The notes beneath the pieces are model-generated. The model did not search any database, had not been told where the DNA came from, and saw only the letters and a program-made list of their open reading frames with translations. Positions 50,046 to 61,960 of a stretch of 64,000 bases of DNA are shown piece by piece. This stretch comes from Aldrovandia affinis. Lineage: Eukaryota > Chordata > Actinopteri > Notacanthiformes > Halosauridae. The translations under genes and the position numbers were made by a program. The DNA lies in assembly GCA_029706075.1 (NCBI GenBank), contig JAINUG010000307.1, positions 62,001 through 126,000 of the forward strand, read 5' to 3'. How positions within the stretch are numbered: position 1 is the stretch's first letter; every line of letters starts with the position of its first letter.

Positions 50046-53000
50046 TCTGTCCCTGATTTTTACATTCTTTTTCATTTTTTAAACACCGTTTAAAATGTAA
50101 TAGTCACCCTTTGATGAGGACACCAGTCTCGCGCCAGCATCTTCCCACTTGAATAGACGCGGCGCCCGAGTGCGCAACGACATTCGTGGAAGGTTGGCTC
50201 GCACCAGGTCGGGTTCTCGGAAAAACGAATAATGATAACTGAAAAAGAAGAGCAGTGGGGTTATCTTTCGTTGAAGCCCTCGCTCATCCTGTCTGGCTGA
50301 ACCCGGCGTGACTCAATGAGCACAATGCAAAGTGCGGCGTGTGTACAGACGCAGGAAGTGGCACATTTTTCCTGTGCGGTTGTAGGTCGGGCTGTCAGTG
50401 CCAAGGGTTGTGACGGGAAGTGGGCTTTCCTTTTTCTCCGAGGTCATGCTGTTGGAACACCTGTGGCACCAGTGGTGAGAGAGCACGCCAATACGTCACC
50501 GGTACTGTCTAGACCCGACCTTCCGCCATAATCCTTTCATAATGACCGCAGTTGGATGATTTGATCAAACCCATTGCTGTTTTGCTGATCTCTTATCGCT
50601 GTTTTCAGTGTATCAATATATCGTGGTATATATAAATGGTGTATAGGTGTCTATATAGATGTATTTCCTTTTGAATATACATTAGGTGAACCAATATGCC
50701 TGCCTGTTGCATCCAAGACCTCAACCACTATAATGGAAGTAGCCCTCTGGTATATTTTAATTCTTCAAATATAATCCTTAATTTTAACATGACATTTAGT
50801 GGATCCAGGTAATAATGAAGAATGTCTAATAATAGTACCTAATTTATAAAACACTTAAGTTGCAAGTAACTTGCTGTTAATCTATTTTCATAAATGCGTC
50901 AACTGTTCTCAACTGTTTAACGATTAGAGTTTGTGCACCTTGGTCACATTGCCATGGTATTGTATGATAAGGGAATATATACTTTTTTTTTTTTTTTTTT
51001 TCACAACAGTGTTTGCTAAAGATACCATGTTTGAAAAGTGATATGACGTTGCTGTTCGCCTGAACATTCTCAGTTCCATGGCATAATTCAGTGTGCTGCA
51101 CTTGGCAGAGTGAGACCTCTGTGATAAAGCTCAAAGTCCCTGGGGCAGGAGTAGATGCACTGGAAAATTGGCGTTTGAGAGAAAAAAAACATTCATTGTG
51201 AGGCTAACCGCAGAAATGTATATGTTTTTGTTACTGAACTGAGAGAGAAAGCTGTGTCTGGATAATTCAGTTCACTCTTTATAAACCAATGCAGGGTACC
51301 ATCCTGCCATGCAATGATAAAACATTTATGCACCACACCTCTCACAGAAATCTAGCATGTCTAACAAAGATACTGCATTAAAATGTCACAAGTTCTGTCA
51401 AACAGTATGTAGATATCTATAGCTAAATGTCCTGTTTCCTTGACCTTCTGCTCACTTGTCGACTATGTAGGGCCGAAAACAAGGTATTGTGATTTGATTG
51501 TTTTGATTTTGAAAACATATTTTGATTAGATTCAATCAGTGTCTTCCTTCCTGCTGTGTCCCTGAGTGACCCCAATATGTAAGAAACAATCAAATTAACT
51601 ACTTATTTACTAATGTCCCTACCTAATCTTCACTTAACCATCTGGCCATGTACGACTAGTAGAACTAGCTAGCAGCAATATTTGAGCAGACTGCATGCTA
51701 ACTGGTGTGTAATAGCTGGTTATAGCAGATGTGAATGGCTACCTGCTATGTGCTCCTGTATTAACTAGCTAGGCATTTTGATTTAATTGTACAGTGAGCT
51801 AATGCAAATACAGTAGTGAGCTAATATAGCTTGTGAATGTAGTTGGCAATCCATTTTCTTACAGCTAGCTAGATAAAAGCAAGCACAGTAGCAGTAGCTC
51901 CCCTGCCACAAGCCAATTATTATGTATTTCAGAGCTGGAACACCCTTCAAATATATTGTCCTGTGATTTACATCAGTAGCTGACATCATGAAAACATGAA
52001 CAGGACCCCTTAGCATGCATAATCTACTTTGTTTTCACCCTTTTCTAATTTTATTGTTCTTTGTGTCACCAAAAATAAAAATGCCTAAATGATCTGATCG
52101 TCAGGTGAGCGCGATATTGTTCTCGTAATAAGTCGCGTCTATTCAATTCTGAGTAAGATGGGCCAATTAATTTCCGTGCTGTGGCATTTATTTCTGTGGA
52201 AATCTCCACGACAGTGGCCCTGATGGAAGTGAACAGCAGGGATGCCAGCCATTAATGCCAGGCAAATATCCCTCAGTGCCTCTGTGCGCAACTGAGAGGG
52301 GGAGTCTGTTCCCAGCCACTTCCTGACTCTGCCTAGTTTCCATGGCGCTGTATTTGCATACACGGTGATCTCCAGCTTCTGGATGAGGTCATACATTTCA
52401 AATACGCAGTTACGTTGGAACGGAACAGTGTTTGGGTGTCTGGAACTCTACTCCCTCTCCTCCCCTACCCCAGCCTCTCTGTTAAGGGCAAGTCATAGGA
52501 ATTGCGTGTCCTCTGATTCAACTGGTTAGCAGTCATGTTATGCAATGCCATCCTGTCATCTCGTTTCTGGCAGGGAACACATTTTGTAAACCCATGCTGT
52601 CCATTGTCTCCAAGTGCACCTACTGTCTCAATAACTTGGTGAGCAAAAGGATGGATGCCTAATGTTCCCCATTTTTGATTCTTCTACCTTAAATATAACC
52701 TTAAATTATACAATTTTATCATATTGATTCCTAGTTATATCATTTGAATTACACTTGCCTGGTTTAAATTTAAAAAATTAGGTCAGAGATGAAGGTGATA
52801 TGCATTTTTATACAGACATTAAAAAATGTCAGTCCACGATCCAGATTCAACCAGACTGGAAAGTGGATTGAAATGAATAGGATCAATGAATAATTCAATG
52901 CTTTTAGCATAATTTAACATAATTTGTCATAGCTCTAGATTTACACCATTTTCCAAAGACAATCAAATCTATAATCTATTCAAAATGGGCTCAACCACTT

Positions 53001-53066
53001 CAATGCATGAAAGTGTGGGATAGTATCTATTTTCATGACTTTTTTAAGGTAGAACTTGTGGGATTT
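50046..53066. other. Gene-free stretch downstream of spsb1
   Basis: AT-rich, with a 19-base T-run at 50983-51001. No exon is recognised. A unique block at 52090-52410 is listed separately. Confidence 0.45.
52090..52410. promoter_or_regulatory. Candidate conserved non-coding element downstream of spsb1
   Basis: A repeat-free block about 2 kb past the spsb1 polyadenylation signal, dense in homeodomain and POU-like cores: gggccaattaatttccg, ccattaatgccaggcaaata and tatttgcatacac. It stands out from its AT-rich surroundings and is the best-looking enhancer candidate in the window, though conservation could not be tested. Confidence 0.35.
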
Positions 53067-53074
53067 ATTTAGGT

Positions 53075-53340
53075 CAGGGGTGCCCAAGTTTGGTCCTGGA
53101 GATCTACTGGGCGTGCAGGCTTGTGTGTCAGCCCAGCACTAACACACCTGATTCCATTAATCACTTCACTAACACACCTGATTCCACTAATCAACTGATT
53201 CCATTAATCAGGGCAATAAAATGTTCCACTAATCAACTGCTCATCAGGGCAATAAATGTCGAGTCAGGTGTGTTAGTGAAGAGCTGGAACAAAAGCCTGC
53301 ACGGCCAGTAGATCTCCAGGACCGAACTTGGGCACCCCTG
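53075..53340. mobile_element. hAT MITE (family E), copy 1
   Basis: Starts CAGGGGTGCCCAAGTTTGGT and ends with the inverted match ttgggcacccctg. Flanks are ATTTAGGT (53067-53074) and ATTTAGAT (53341-53348), an 8-bp duplication with one change. The interior contains two repeats of aacacacctgattccattaa type. The second copy is at 54634-54890. Confidence 0.92.
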
Positions 53341-53369
53341 ATTTAGATCATGCTTACTATGTTTTAAAG

Positions 53370-53571
53370 CAGGGGTGTCAAACTCATTCCATCGAGGGCC
53401 GAGTGTGTGCAGGTTTCTGTTGTAACCAATGCATTACACCAGGTGATTTAAATTAGGTTCCCTCCTTAGTTGAAGAAGTGAGCTAATTAGTGAAATCACC
53501 TGGTGTAGTGCATTGGTGCATTGGTGTCCTTCATACACTCGGCCCTCGGTAGAATGAGTTTGACACCTGTG
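53370..53571. mobile_element. hAT MITE, palindromic, same family as 40356-40501
   Basis: Starts CAGGGGTGTCAAACTCATTC; the inverted right arm ends gtttgacacctg near 53569, where two bases of the terminus appear lost. The inner arms (caccaggtgattt against aaatcacctggtg) are also complementary. Flanked by TTTTAAAG at 53362-53369 and 53572-53579. Confidence 0.9.
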
Positions 53572-53579
53572 TTTTAAAG

Positions 53580-54124
53580 CAATGGTTCTCAACCTCGGTC
53601 CTGGGGACCCACTGTGGATGCTGGTTTTCATTCCAACCATAATTAGAACCTCTGAATTGTAACTAGCTGTTAATTGATCTTAATTAGACACTTCATTTCT
53701 ATTAAAGCATGATGAACTCTCTTAAGGCCATATAATGTAAGACATGGTAATTGTCCTATATTCACATCCCAGGACTTGGGATCAGTCAGATCAATTAATG
53801 CTCTCATTTTCTGTAATGTGCTATATGACACATGATTCCATTAGAAAGAGGTTACCTTTTTTAATTGATTCAATTATAGACTGGCAGGTGAAATCAGTTG
53901 GGGTCTAATTGTTGAAAGTGTGGACACCTGGCCACTGAAACTAAACCGTTTGTGGAAAATGAGAGTTCAATGACAGAGCAATTGACAACGAGCCAAACCG
54001 GCATTGTGTTTAAAATAAGTTTAAGGAAAAAATGATGGTAGAACTTGCACACATGTTTTCAACAGCCTTAATTGATTAAGAGATTGGCTGTTACGAAAAC
54101 CAGCATACACAGTGAGAACCACTG
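53580..54124. mobile_element. hAT MITE (family F), 545 bp
   Basis: Starts CAATGGTTCTCAACCTCGGT and ends gtgagaaccactg, inverted. Flanked by TTTTAAAG on both sides (53572-53579 and 54125-54132). The left copy of that target is shared with the preceding MITE, so the two elements abut with a single 8-bp sequence between them. No coding capacity. Confidence 0.92.
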
Positions 54125-54167
54125 TTTTAAAGTCTACCCTTACTCAGTGAAAATTCCTGGATTAGAG

Positions 54168-54457
54168 CAGGGGTGGGCAATTCCGGTCCTGGAGGGCCGG
54201 TGTGTATGCAGGCTTTTGTTTCTACCAATTAACCTGGCTCAATTAACAAATTAGCTGTATGCATTAATGCCGGTTCACTCTCAGATTAGATTACAGTAAA
54301 CATTTCATACAGGGACACAAGAACAGTCTTCAGCTGTCATTCATGAACTTAACAGGAAACCTAGCTAAAATGCCAGATCATGTAAATGATTAAATGATTA
54401 AGAACAGAAGTTTGCATGAAATCCAGAAACAGATATGACCCTCTTTGCCCACCCATG
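54168..54457. mobile_element. hAT MITE (family G), right end uncertain
   Basis: Starts CAGGGGTGGGCAATTCCGGT with a ggagggccgg motif. A plausible inverted right end is ttgcccacccatg (54445-54457), but the flanking 8-mers (gattagag and gtgtctgc) do not match, so the right boundary could be wrong or rearranged. Confidence 0.65.
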
Positions 54458-54633
54458 GTGTCTGCTCTGATGGACAGATAGCGATGAGTGCAAGAGCCAG
54501 AGGAAAACCAATAACAGTTCAGTTTGGGCTATTCAGAGAATCTTTATTTATCTTTCTTCATTTGCTTGACAATACAAGACAATATATTCCTTTTGACTTA
54601 TCCAGTGTCTTATAAATGTTTAATTGTTTATGA

Positions 54634-54890
54634 CTTTGGGGTGCCAAAGTTTGGTCCTGGAGATCTTCTGGCAGTGCAGGCTTTTGTTCCAGCCCTTCAC
54701 TAACACACCTGATTCGAACATTCATTGCATTGACGAGCAGTTGATTAGTGGAATCAGGTGTGTTAGTAAAGTGATTAATGGAATCAGGTGTGTTAGTAAA
54801 GTGATTAATGGAATCAGGTGTGTTAGTGCTGGGCTGAAACAAAAGCCTGCACGCCCAGTAGATCTCCAGGACCGAACTTGGGCACCCCTG
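54634..54890. mobile_element. hAT MITE (family E), copy 2, inverted relative to copy 1
   Basis: The left terminus is worn (ctttggggtgcc in place of caggggtgccc) and the right end is ttgggcacccctg. Flanks are GTTTATGA (54626-54633) and GCTTATGA (54891-54898), an 8-bp duplication with one change. It carries three 30-bp internal repeats (54743-54827). Confidence 0.9.
54743..54827 (+). repeat. 30-bp tandem repeat inside a MITE
   Basis: Units begin gattagtggaatcaggtgtg or gattaatggaatcaggtgtg at 54743, 54773 and 54803; the third is incomplete at its end. The sister MITE at 53075 carries two such units. Confidence 0.9.
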
Positions 54891-54898
54891 GCTTATGA

Positions 54899-55494
54899 CA
54901 TCATTAGTATTGTGAGCTACACCTGCTAACATCTGCCTAAGCCCTTCTGTCATGTTTACAGGATTCCTTTGTCATTCCCAGAAAGCATGCTTTCTTAGAG
55001 TTATACTGCATTTAACTCATCAATCATTCATAACCTGTATGAAGAGACATGTTCACGTCGACCTAATTCTTGTGAGAAATGTATAATCAGAGAGGTTAAG
55101 TGTGAGAACTGGGAGATGTAGCAACGCTCCAAACTTTATTTAAAGTGTCAGACAAGCTCATCAGAAATAACATTGATAGTTGTTTATGTATTACATACAT
55201 AGTTTATGCCAAATGGATTATCTCCTTAGCAGACGCTCTAGTCCAGGGTGACTTGCGTAACTTTCAGACTTCCATTTAAAACAATACAGATTCTAGTACC
55301 AGATTCAAAGTTTAGTTCTTGGACCACACACTGCTGGTTCTGAGCTTGTTATTCTTCTGTCACAACTAAGATTGCCAGTGGCCTCAGAGAGCAGAGATGA
55401 GCTTCTATGGACCAACCACTTGCTTATAATCTCTGAAAATCCTGCACTCAAACAAAGATAATATTTATTCTACCCTTTCATCCAAAATAGTTCC
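54899..55494. other. Gene-free stretch
   Basis: Unique sequence with a worn L2/SINE tail fragment on the minus strand near 55218-55260 (agcagacgctctagtccagg). Nothing else is recognised. Confidence 0.45.
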
Positions 55495-55920
55495 TTGTCT
55501 TGGAGGTTCTGGTTAGTAACTTCTGTCCTGACCCCTCGGTGGTGGAACGATCTTTCACACGTGGTCAGAACCGCGGAATCACTAACCATCTTCTGCAAGA
55601 GACTCAAACCCCATCTCTTTAGACTCCACTACCATTGACTCTGTACATTTTACTAATTGTCATCACCACTGCTTACATGTTTAATATTGCATTTTGTAAT
55701 ATGTATCTATGTTGAAGACAAAAATAAACTAAAAACTCTACTAACCTTTTCCTTCCCTGTGTTACAGGTATGGTATGCAGCTGCCAACAATTATGTTTAT
55801 TACTGTATCACTACACTGATCTCTCGTGCGAACAATGATTGATCTTACCATGTGTTAATGCACATCTTGTAAGTCGCTCTGCATAAGAGCGTCTGCTAAA
55901 TGCCAAAAATGTCAAATGTA
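55495..55920 (+). mobile_element. L2-clade LINE, 3' end
   Basis: At 55529-55639 the frame reads TPRWWNDLSHVVRTAESLTI, then FCKRLKPHLFRLHYH and a stop: the C-terminus of an L2-type ORF2 (family pattern WN-LP--R---S---FK--LKTHLF). A short untranslated tail follows, ending cataagagcgtctgctaaat and short AAATGT-type repeats at 55885-55920. The copy is 5'-truncated, as is usual, and starts near 55495. The tail is shared with the SINE at 26268-26499. Confidence 0.85.
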
Positions 55921-56514
55921 AATGTAATATGTAACCGGTTGTTCTGCTGCTGCCTGTGTTGCTGGCACCGACCCCGGTTGTCTCCAACCACATCCCTTCA
56001 TGACTATTCATAATGAGTCAGGATAGAGGAACACTTTGATACTCAAAAAGTGGCAGAGACAGACCTTTTGATGTTAAAGAGTTGAATATCTGGTCAGTAT
56101 ATTGAATATCCTTAGTCACAACAATCTGCTCACCCAGGACACGAAATGCTGCAATCCAGCAGTAAATGGGAGGGGGTCATTGTTTAAGGTGGCACATCAT
56201 GGATGGGCTTCAGAGCTCTTGATTAGTATGGCTCAGCTGGCATATTTGGGCAGGCCAAATCATCTGTCAGAAATTGTTGCAATGGATTAAAAAGGTGAGT
56301 GGGCCAGGCGAAAGCTTACGATGACCCAGGTCACCCAGGTACCCCTGTAGAACAAGACCTGTTGCCAGCCATGTACCCAAATGGTCTACAGTAACCTAAA
56401 TAGGAGCATGCCCTTTCTATTCATTAAAAGCCAAAAGGCACATTCCAATTGTAACTTATGAAAACATGAGGCATTAGGAATATATATCTTGGCTATAGTT
56501 CTCAACAGCATGGA
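55921..56514. other. Gene-free stretch
   Basis: Unique sequence; nothing recognised. Confidence 0.45.
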
Positions 56515-56845
56515 TTCCATTGGCTGTCCATCTAATCCTTGCTGTGCCCAACTGTAGTAGGTAGACATGCAGGGTAGCACATAATTGGCCATAGTATTGC
56601 CCAGGTAGGTAGGGTTTCAGTTGGGTTTCCAAAGTTGTCCCTATCTTATGGTCCACAAGCAACTCCTCTGGTCAATAGGGCGTCTGCCACCTGCCTGCAC
56701 ATAAAGTGTACTCTTCCGAAGCAATGAGTGTACAGCTCAGCAGGTGGACTACAAAGTGAAGAAAATAGTGTTTGGCAGCTATCTACTCTCTCTTAAATCG
56801 ACAGAGGATGTGCTGTGCATTCCAAATCGGTCAGGATTAATTCAA
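56515..56845 (+). mobile_element. tRNA-derived SINE (family C), 5'-truncated
   Basis: The body runs cacataattggccatagtat, tgcccaggtaggtagg, 'cagttgg' and 'ctcctctggtcaatagggcg', in the same order as 62211-62515, and ends attccaaatcgg. The tRNA-like head is missing or unrecognisable. Confidence 0.75.
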
Positions 56846-58145
56846 TTGCTTTGAATTTTTTTTCACTTTCTGAAGAATGCATTTTTTCCTCATTTAAATG
56901 ATTACATTACTTGTAATTACATCTAAGCTTTGAAACACAATGTGTTGGTCTTGGGTGGTAATCACAATGTTTCATATTCTGAGCAACAGTAGAAATGAAG
57001 TTAGAAGAAGTGTGTTTTCTGTCATTCACTAATGTTTTTGGGTGAAGTCACGTGCGTATCTGGAAAATAATGTCAGAGGTAAAACAGCAGCAGAGAACTA
57101 TCCGAATGAAGTCACCAAATCCACAACAGTCACATTCTGGTATTTTCACGTGCTCAGTGCACATATTAAATGGGGGTGGAGATTTCTCGTAGAAGACCGG
57201 AGGGTGGGAGGGTGTGTGCAGAACTTCCATTTTGACCTTTTGCCTCTTTCGAGATGGGAATGTACCATCTTATTAAGCATTAAGATCTGCTATTACGTCT
57301 TTGTGGTCTTGTTGCAAAACAAGCTAAAGTAACATTGCACAGTGAAACAAATTATGTGGAATGACCTGACCTCCTGACAGGCTTCTAATCTTGATGAGCT
57401 CCCATTCTAGACTAAATTATTACATTGGGCAATTGCCCTTTTGTTTGATCTAATTCCAGACCAAAGGCAATCAAAATCTGTAACATCCCCCTACTTCCCA
57501 AGGGATGACTCTGCAAATGGAATAGTTGATGTTTTCACTGCTTTCAACAGAAAAAAGGGACATTTTTCCTTATTTCATTCCTGGAAAAGACAACAAATCA
57601 CTGTAATCAAATAATGTATTGCGGTAAGTAGCCACTGCAAAAGCTTAATTATGTTAAACTATCTTGTTTTTTGGCAGGCTGGGAACTGGAAGAATCTAGA
57701 ACTTGTGTTTACAGCAATACCCTGTGACACAAAAACATCATATGATAGAAGGGCTTGAAAACCATTAACTGCCGCTGTTATCCTCCGCACAAATAACCGG
57801 AGAAATGTTAACAGAGTGTGACAACAACATGTTTCTGCCCATATCTCTTGAAAATGTGATAACTTTCATTGAAAGATTTAATTTATTCAATACCATATTA
57901 ACAATTTGAAATGGGTAGATTCAAAATCGACTTAATCTACACATTTAATACTACAAATGACTTAAAATGCAACATGAGCAACACTAAAGGCAACTCCTGG
58001 TATGGTGTTTGGTGTAACTAGATACATTAAAGTCATTAAATAAGTATAAAAGTACTTTAGTAGGAGAGATGATATATCTGAGGAAGAAAAATCATTCAGA
58101 AACACATACTGATTCCACCTCTGCATATTCATTTGAAATTGTACA
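56846..58145. other. Gene-free stretch
   Basis: AT-rich unique sequence; no exon or repeat recognised. Confidence 0.45.
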
Positions 58146-58475
58146 GGTGGGGATAGCGGACAATGGTCGTATTTTGGCTGGTCCGATATGGTGTGCACTG
58201 CCTGTCAGGGAAGCAGTTCAAAACCTGTCTCTACCAGACCGGCTCGCCCCAGGGGGAGGGGGTAGGTTGAGCCGGGTCTGGCCCGCTGTGAAGCATGTAA
58301 GGGAGTCTCTTAGAACGTGGGTGGGCAAATTCCATCTCGAAAGAAGCAGAGTTCGCTGCCCTCTGAGAATTCGCTTGGCTCGTAGAGACGAGCGGCGGAC
58401 TCGTGTGGGGAGAGTAAATCAAAATAAATAGAGGGTGTAATTGGCTACCAAATTGGGAAAAATCTGAAACCAAAA
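58146..58475 (+). mobile_element. SINE-like element sharing the family A tail
   Basis: A CpG-rich 250-bp block in AT-rich DNA ends ggtgtaattggctaccaaat then tgggaaaaatctg, matching the tail of the SINE at 24060-24418. The head (ggtccgatatggtgtgcact, with gcagttcaaaacct as a possible B-box) is only weakly tRNA-like. Confidence 0.55.
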
Positions 58476-59479
58476 AAACACTGTTCATTGTTTCAATATG
58501 TCATGAACATTTTTTTTAATGTGATTGGTTCTGTTTGGCCCTGTTTATTCAATGAGAGGTTTGGAAAACAACTGTAAGAGTGGTTGACATCTTCCCCCTT
58601 TGTGAGCTGAGGAACATTTTCCCTGTTTATGTTGTTGCCACACAATTATTTTTAACTTAGCCAACTATGGCCAACAGCATCTTCAGACTGACAAAAAATA
58701 ATTTGGTAGCTAACGATGCAGACAACTCCCACTCGTGCTGTGTGCATTCACCTCCCAAGCCCTGGACATACTGAAATTAGCAAGGACATTTTACAAACCA
58801 TGAATTAATCTTATATATATTAATGTTTGATTAGCTGGAAAGCCAGGTTTGACTAAGTGGAGGTCATTATTATTATGATATTATTGACTATATCACAGTC
58901 AACTACTGGTACTTGGCCAATTGTTTCTTATTAGGAGGTTTCTTATTAGAAATGTTGCCATATCTGTTCTTTAGTTTATTGATGACATATATTTGTGAAT
59001 ATGTATGTTCCGCAATATAATAGTTCAGAATGCAGTAAAATGTGAAAATTGACCAGGCTTTGTTAAGCATGAGCTTTATTCTCAGTAATTGTATGTACCA
59101 TGTTGCCTTGTTTGTCCGCATACTGTGCACTGTTGCCAACAGGTACTTTGAAATGTGTTTGTTGAAGCCCAGTGGTTTTAAATCCAAAGTGAATACAGCT
59201 AGCTGAAAAGTGTGAATCTCTGCCAGTGGAACCCCCAACAATCACAGCAAATAGATTTTTCCCTCCGTGAGCCTCTGTCCTCATGCTGAGCACAAATGGC
59301 CACGTCAGGGTCTGTCAGAGTTGGCGCGGTTGTGGACCAGGAGTGAAAAAGCTTATTTTTTCTCCTGCCGTATCAGTGCCACAACACAGTGTTCAAGGGT
59401 CCAGGGGCTCCTCTGCAGTTACATAAGGGGGGGGGGGCGTAAAGTTCCCCCGGGCTGCAGGACCTGTGGTGGGCCTTGA

Positions 59480-59650
59480 TGCACACATGTGCCAGGCAGT
59501 GATGGTGGGAACACAAGGTAATGAAGTGAGGGATTTTTCCATGATTGGTCCCACGGACCTCCCCCACTGCCCGTCAACATGCATCCGACCAACGCGCGAG
59601 TTTCCATTACTTCAAGGTGACCTTTCAGAGGAGAGAGGAAACTGTTTTCC
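59480..59650. promoter_or_regulatory. Candidate conserved non-coding element
   Basis: Repeat-free block with ggtaatgaagtgagggattt, a CCAAT-like gattggtccc (inverted) and ttccattacttcaaggtgac. Appearance only. Confidence 0.2.
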
Positions 59651-61394
59651 AGTTTTAAAAATATAAGCAAATTAGAAATAATATTTTTCCTCCTCTGCCC
59701 AAGCACCGAGCAAAATTATGAATTAATTATACTTGTTCGTGCCAGAAAAATATTGGGAGAAGGGGGCCAGAATCTGTGTCTAAGTTCTCGTTAGGTTCTA
59801 AAACCCTTCTCTCGCTAGCTCAAATCAAGTCCTACCGAACGCTGGTGAAGGCCGTTGCTAATCTTGATCCGGCGAACGAGTCCAGAGAGATTCGCCCTTT
59901 GTTTTTTCGGTCATTTCCATATCGTGTCAGCTCTTGCTGAGCTAAGTTGTGGTTTCCTTTGTTATTTGTGTTATTATTGGCCTAAGAAGCGGAGAAGGAC
60001 TCCGTTAAACCTTCTCTATGATTTACAGGCTTACTTTTCCCAGTTGGAGACATAAAATAAAAATAAAAATAATATCAATCATAAAATATTTTTTTTTAAA
60101 CATGCAGCTGCCTGTGCTGAAACACCTTCCACACCAATGAGCGATTTGTGCTGGTTTACAAAAAGATATGTCCTACACCATCTCCCATGTACATGTGCCC
60201 CTAAATGTGATTTCTGTCAAGGTGCTTGCCGCTTACTCTCTTACCATGGTTGGACTCTGGGTTGGAACCTGGTACATTTTTACCCCAGAGCAACAGACTA
60301 ACCCCAGACTGACCCATGAATCCATCCTCAAAACTGTACACGCTTCTAAGCGATTGTTGTACAGAATATACAATGCCGCAATCGCAGCTATCATAAATAA
60401 ATATTTGCGGTCACATTTTTCTGTGCAGGAAATGCATGGGGAAATGGTACAAGCTGCAGGACTGGGCTCAGGTTGTTGTTGGAGAATGCATGTGATTAAG
60501 ATTATGTGGTCTCAGAGACGGATTCAGTCTGGTGGTTGCACTGACTCATAGAGGCTGGCCACACACTGATGTGTATTATTGCATTTAAACAGATTGGCCA
60601 GAAGCTCTGTCACCTTTTGTAAGCAATGGAAACTATTTTTTGATTTGGAGAAATAACATGACACTATTATGCCCTTACCCCAAGGCATCTAATCTTGCCC
60701 TCCAAGAACAAAAGCCATGGATCATTGTTGATCTGAACCACGCAGAGTATCCTTGATCCTTATTCAAAACTGTCAAGAAATGTCCAAGACTTATAATTCA
60801 GTTAATAATAATTCATTCTGATGGCACAAACAAGTCAATGGTTATGTCAATGGCTTCGACAGCTGAAGCTAACTTCTCCACATCACTTATAACATAACTT
60901 CTTCCCACTGGGCTCTTCTGTCTAGATATCCTACAATTTAAATGGTAGTGCATATTATAAACTTAATTATAATTTCAATTTAGCGTAATGGTAACTATGT
61001 CATAGATAATGGCTTTAATAAGTTGGTCCTTTAACCCCCTTTTTTAACATTTTTTAAAATCATTTTTATTGAGTGAACAAAATCATTCTTACCCAAGTTT
61101 TTTTTTTTCTTCCCCATCTATTTTCACATGACTTTCATGAGCCTTCCTCACATACAACAACTACCCCCCCACACACACACACACATCACACATCAACTAG
61201 GACACCCCCCCCCTCCTTTTTTGACTTCATTGACTTTTTGGAAACAGCTTATATGGAGCAAAACAGTTTTATTAATTTACTGCCATTTTGCCTAAGGAAT
61301 ATTAACCCCCCCCTCCTCTTACACACATACAGAGAGAGGTACACCTTGGCTTCTTGTCATTTCATTGCTAAGTTAATGAATGGATCCATTCAAT

Positions 61395-61960
61395 GGCTGC
61401 GTGAGAGAGCAAGCCGGCAGATGGATGGTGACATTGACGTATTTATGCCAGAATATTCTGGACCTGTGCCTGTTGCTTCCTGGCATGACCGAGATGAATC
61501 AGCGGGGGAAATCCGATTAAGCCGGGAGAGATTTAGGGCGAATCCACAGGTCTCTTGCATCACATTATTGCACCTCCACAAAAACCTTCATCCTGCTAAT
61601 CCTTTAATGCCTCTCGGCCATCCCTAGGCGGACAGAGAAAGAAGCTCCGTTGTGACTCGTACCCTGGATCTCCAGGTGCTGTGAGAGTGCTTCTGGGGCC
61701 TACGGTCATTTCTCTAATTAAAGGACCAGCCAGTCTGAGGTCTGTGTTCGAGGCGGCAGGTGCCAAAAGAACACCTTCGACAGGAGCCTCAAGATTAAAA
61801 GAGCAATTATTGTAATCATTTGCCAAGGATCTTGTGCGATGGAACATCTTTAAGATCATTTACCAGAAGAGATCAAAGCAGCCGATCCGAGGGAGCTCTA
61901 TTAGTCTAATTGCCATGAATTGTAGACTTGCTTATCACTACAGCTGATGTTGGCCATTGC
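61395..61960. promoter_or_regulatory. Candidate conserved non-coding element
   Basis: A long (about 560 bp) non-repetitive block of balanced composition without an open frame of interest, including aatccgattaagccgggaga, tcctgctaatcctttaatgc and tctctaattaaaggaccagc. TAATCC and TAATTA cores suggest homeodomain sites. Confidence 0.3.

Noticed and set aside
61073-61627. 184-residue plus-strand open frame
   Set aside because: It starts in low-complexity T-rich and CA/C-run sequence, and the C-terminal part lies in a unique non-coding-looking block. No family similarity.
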